Source: Candidatus Poribacteria bacterium
Lineage (GTDB): Bacteria > Poribacteria > WGA-4E > WGA-3G
Length of the DNA: 54,291 nt
Reading direction: 5' to 3'
NCBI GenBank assembly: GCA_003635195.1
Contig: PYIY01000081.1
Location: 1-54,291, forward strand
Position numbers and translations under genes: made by a program. The notes below the pieces were generated by a model. The model saw only the letters and a list, made by a program, of their open reading frames with translations, was not told where the DNA came from and made no database searches. Positions 52,552 to 54,291 of the stretch are shown here, piece by piece (within the stretch, counting starts at the first letter, position 1; each line of letters begins with the position of its first letter).

Positions 52552-53709
52552 TCATGACTGTAACCTTGGGATACCATTTGATATTTCTGGTTTCCGATCA
52601 ATACGAAATGGGTGGATATCAAAATCAGTTTCGCTGTCCAGGGCAAGTTCACTCATAATGCGTCCGACGAGGGAACAAAACTTAAAACCGTGTCCTGAGA
52701 AACCCGCAGCAATTAACACATCTGGACAGTGTGGGTGTGCATCGATGATAAAATCTTCGTCAGGCGTTTCGGTATAGAGACAGACCTCGGCGTGTGTGGT
52801 TTTTCCGAGTTCTGGGATGCGTTCTTGTATGTATGCATCTATATGGGCAATGTAATCTGCGTCCGGCGTACGTTCGCACGTATCAGGAGAAACGATTTGA
52901 CCCCGGCCGTGGCGCGCCATCTTTACACCAGAGCCGAATGCAGGAATACCGTACAGAAATTCACCGTCTGCTGTCGCTTCTGTGAAAACAGGGAACCGAT
53001 CTGGTTGGAAAGCGTTCGTGTCTGTCGGTTGGTAGTAGCACACCTGCTGTTTTGTAACGGTGAGCGGAAGATTCAGTTCAGCGAGGAGTTTTCCTGTCCA
53101 CGCCCCTGCCGTCACAACGACTTTTCTACCCTGAAACTGTTCATTTTTGGTCCGAACAGTTGGGATATCTGTCTGCCAATTAATGTCGGTCACGGGGGTA
53201 TCCTCTCGGACTGTCGCACCGTGCTGTTCAGCCAATTGCAAGTGCGTAGCGACACACTCGGAAGCGTGAAGAAAACCGGTGTCTTTCTGCCAAAGGATGT
53301 CCATATCGTTTGACACTCGGAACTGTGGGAAACGTTCTGCCAATTGCGTTGCACTCCACCATTCGGATTCAACGCCTGCGGCATCTAAATTCTCCCGCGC
53401 AGCGCGTCCATACGGATTTCCGCTTATGCCGAGACACACGCTCCCTGTGATGAAAAGCAGAGACTTCCCCGATGCGGATTCAAGGGCGCGCCATTCGGCG
53501 TACGCGGTTTTCATCAATTCGGTGTAGAAGGCTTTATCGTAGAAGAAACGGATGATGCGGGTTGGACCGTGCGAACTGCCAAACGTGTGTCCGCGTTGAA
53601 ACTGTTCTAAAATAAGTATATCAGCACCAGATTTAGCGAGGTGGTAGGCAGTCGCGGTACCCATCCCACCAGCACCAATGATAATTGTATCGTAAATACG
53701 AGATCGCAT
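52552..53709 (-). CDS. Sarcosine oxidase/N-methyltryptophan oxidase-like flavoenzyme
   Basis: A 385-residue DAO-superfamily FAD enzyme oxidising an N-methyl or secondary amine. The dinucleotide motif IIIGAGGMGTATAYHLAKSG and ILEQF (Glu binding the ribose) are at the N-terminus. The covalent flavin cysteine of the MSOX group is kept in VCLYTETPDEDFIID, and GFSGHGFKFCSLVG follows. RIIRFFY near residue 52 matches the active-site arginine region. Substrate not fixed: sarcosine and N-methyltryptophan are both possible. No tetrahydrofolate genes are nearby. The ATG has no clear ribosome site. Confidence 0.9.
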   Translation of the reverse strand: MRSRIYDTIIIGAGGMGTATAYHLAKSGADILILEQFQRGHTFGSSHGPTRIIRFFYDKAFYTELMKTAYAEWRALESASGKSLLFITGSVCLGISGNPYGRAARENLDAAGVESEWWSATQLAERFPQFRVSNDMDILWQKDTGFLHASECVATHLQLAEQHGATVREDTPVTDINWQTDIPTVRTKNEQFQGRKVVVTAGAWTGKLLAELNLPLTVTKQQVCYYQPTDTNAFQPDRFPVFTEATADGEFLYGIPAFGSGVKMARHGRGQIVSPDTCERTPDADYIAHIDAYIQERIPELGKTTHAEVCLYTETPDEDFIIDAHPHCPDVLIAAGFSGHGFKFCSLVGRIMSELALDSETDFDIHPFRIDRKPEISNGIPRLQS

Positions 53710-53819
53710 TTTTGACCATGATCTTTGTGATTTATGTGATTCATCATGATAGCATGATGGGACCTCTGATAATCAAGGTAATCCTTTAATCAGTTAAATC
53801 ACGGTTCAGACTTCTTCTC

Positions 53820-54291
53820 TTAAAAAGGATTTGGCACGGTCGTGAAATTCTGGTGGCGATCTTCACCGCGCAGCAGAATCGGTTTCCACGGACGTTTCAA
53901 TGAATTATCCTCCGCCTGCCTCACTGATGGTGGAATATAGCGGATTGTTAAACCACATCGCCGCCGCGTGGAATGGTTCGGTAGACTTCCATGGATGATC
54001 TGCCCGTGATGGATGGACATTTCACCCGCTTTTAACACCAGATCGAAAGCCGTCTCTGCTTCCGCTTCGGTAACGGGTACTTCCTGATTGATACTCAGCA
54101 GATTGCCTTCCTGTTCGGATGTTCCGTGTTCTTGTATGCCACGCTGATGGCTTCCGGGAATCACCTGCATGCAGCCGTTGCCTGTGTCGCTGTCGTCTAT
54201 GGCGTACCAAGCGGTAACCGCGTCTGGCGGTTCAAGTCCCCAGTACGTTACGTCTTGATGCCATGCGACGAACTTCTCACGCGGTCCGTAT
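53820..54291 (-). CDS. Phytanoyl-CoA dioxygenase family protein (5'-partial)
   Basis: C-terminal 156 residues of a non-heme iron, 2-oxoglutarate-dependent PhyH-type oxygenase; the N-terminal part lies beyond the window end. Reading from the edge, the frame begins YGPREKFVAWHQDVTYWG, with the iron-binding His and Asp in HQD. The distal His is in IIHGSLPNHS, and RRRCGLTIRY gives the arginine for 2-oxoglutarate. A shorter frame from an internal ATG at 54170 would lose the HQD motif, so it is not the start. PhyH enzymes hydroxylate a wide range of small molecules; substrate unknown. Confidence 0.92.
   Translation of the reverse strand, partial: YGPREKFVAWHQDVTYWGLEPPDAVTAWYAIDDSDTGNGCMQVIPGSHQRGIQEHGTSEQEGNLLSINQEVPVTEAEAETAFDLVLKAGEMSIHHGQIIHGSLPNHSTRRRCGLTIRYIPPSVRQAEDNSLKRPWKPILLRGEDRHQNFTTVPNPF

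Noticed and set aside
54226..54242. GGTTCAAGTCCCC resembling a tRNA T-arm
   Set aside because: It lies inside the PhyH coding frame, and no acceptor stem or anticodon arm can be found around it.

Overview
The window looks like a chromosomal segment of a free-living or host-associated Gram-negative-type bacterium of moderate G+C. The protein set is one I associate with Candidatus Poribacteria and related sponge or marine lineages: large secreted WD40 proteins, Gfo/Idh/MocA oxidoreductases, a phytanoyl-CoA dioxygenase, a neutral-ceramidase-like protein and sugar-phosphate isomerase/epimerases. That assignment is inference from gene content. A TonB-dependent receptor and lipoprotein signals show an outer membrane. 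No rRNA, tRNA, CRISPR array or replication origin was seen. Layout: (1) 1-562, the 3' end of an IS3-family insertion sequence. (2) 697-9728, moaA followed by a co-directional iron-sulfur assembly locus: sufC, sufB, sufD, a monothiol glutaredoxin, sufS, a sufU/iscU-type scaffold, a Rieske ferredoxin, a SufT/MIP18 protein, a DUF971 protein, a rhodanese and a 58-residue zinc-ribbon protein. The early gaps carry a dispersed inverted repeat. (3) 10108-20630, an accessory block: two giant secreted WD40 proteins of 21 blades each, then four tandem secreted paralogues with calcium-loop-like motifs. (4) 20732-34386, mixed metabolism and envelope: two Gfo/Idh proteins, a sugar phosphotransferase that starts exopolysaccharide synthesis, a solute-binding-like lipoprotein, an alpha/beta hydrolase, an SDR, a third WD40 protein (a 14-blade lipoprotein), a fructokinase-like PfkB enzyme and a TonB-dependent receptor. 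(5) 34410-40121, a minus-strand block: methyltransferase, zinc alcohol dehydrogenase, orphan antitoxin-like protein, xylose-isomerase-like TIM barrel, coiled-coil protein, and a nudix / rhamnose-mutarotase-like / PfkB operon. (6) 40316-50914, plus strand: a chimeric TonB-anchor/vWA protein, a GT-C membrane glycosyltransferase, a lipoprotein, def, larE, two paralogous small membrane proteins, glcF, dcd, and the nitrogen pair glnA-glnB, with a sigma-54 promoter-like site upstream of glnA. (7) 51004-54291, minus strand: ceramidase-like protein, sarcosine-oxidase-like flavoenzyme and a partial phytanoyl-CoA dioxygenase. How genes work together: SufS with the U-type scaffold and the rhodanese would supply sulfur, SufBCD would build clusters, and SufT, Grx and the DUF971 protein would help carry or use them; MoaA, GlcF and the Rieske protein are possible local clients. 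GlnA and PII form the usual nitrogen-assimilation control pair. The most unusual content is the block at 10108-20630, its WD40 relative at 28241-30145, and the TonB-anchor/vWA fusion at 40316. All three WD40 proteins share one N-terminal signature, and their blade counts (21, 21, 14) are exact multiples of seven. This suggests strings of complete seven-bladed propellers on the cell surface.
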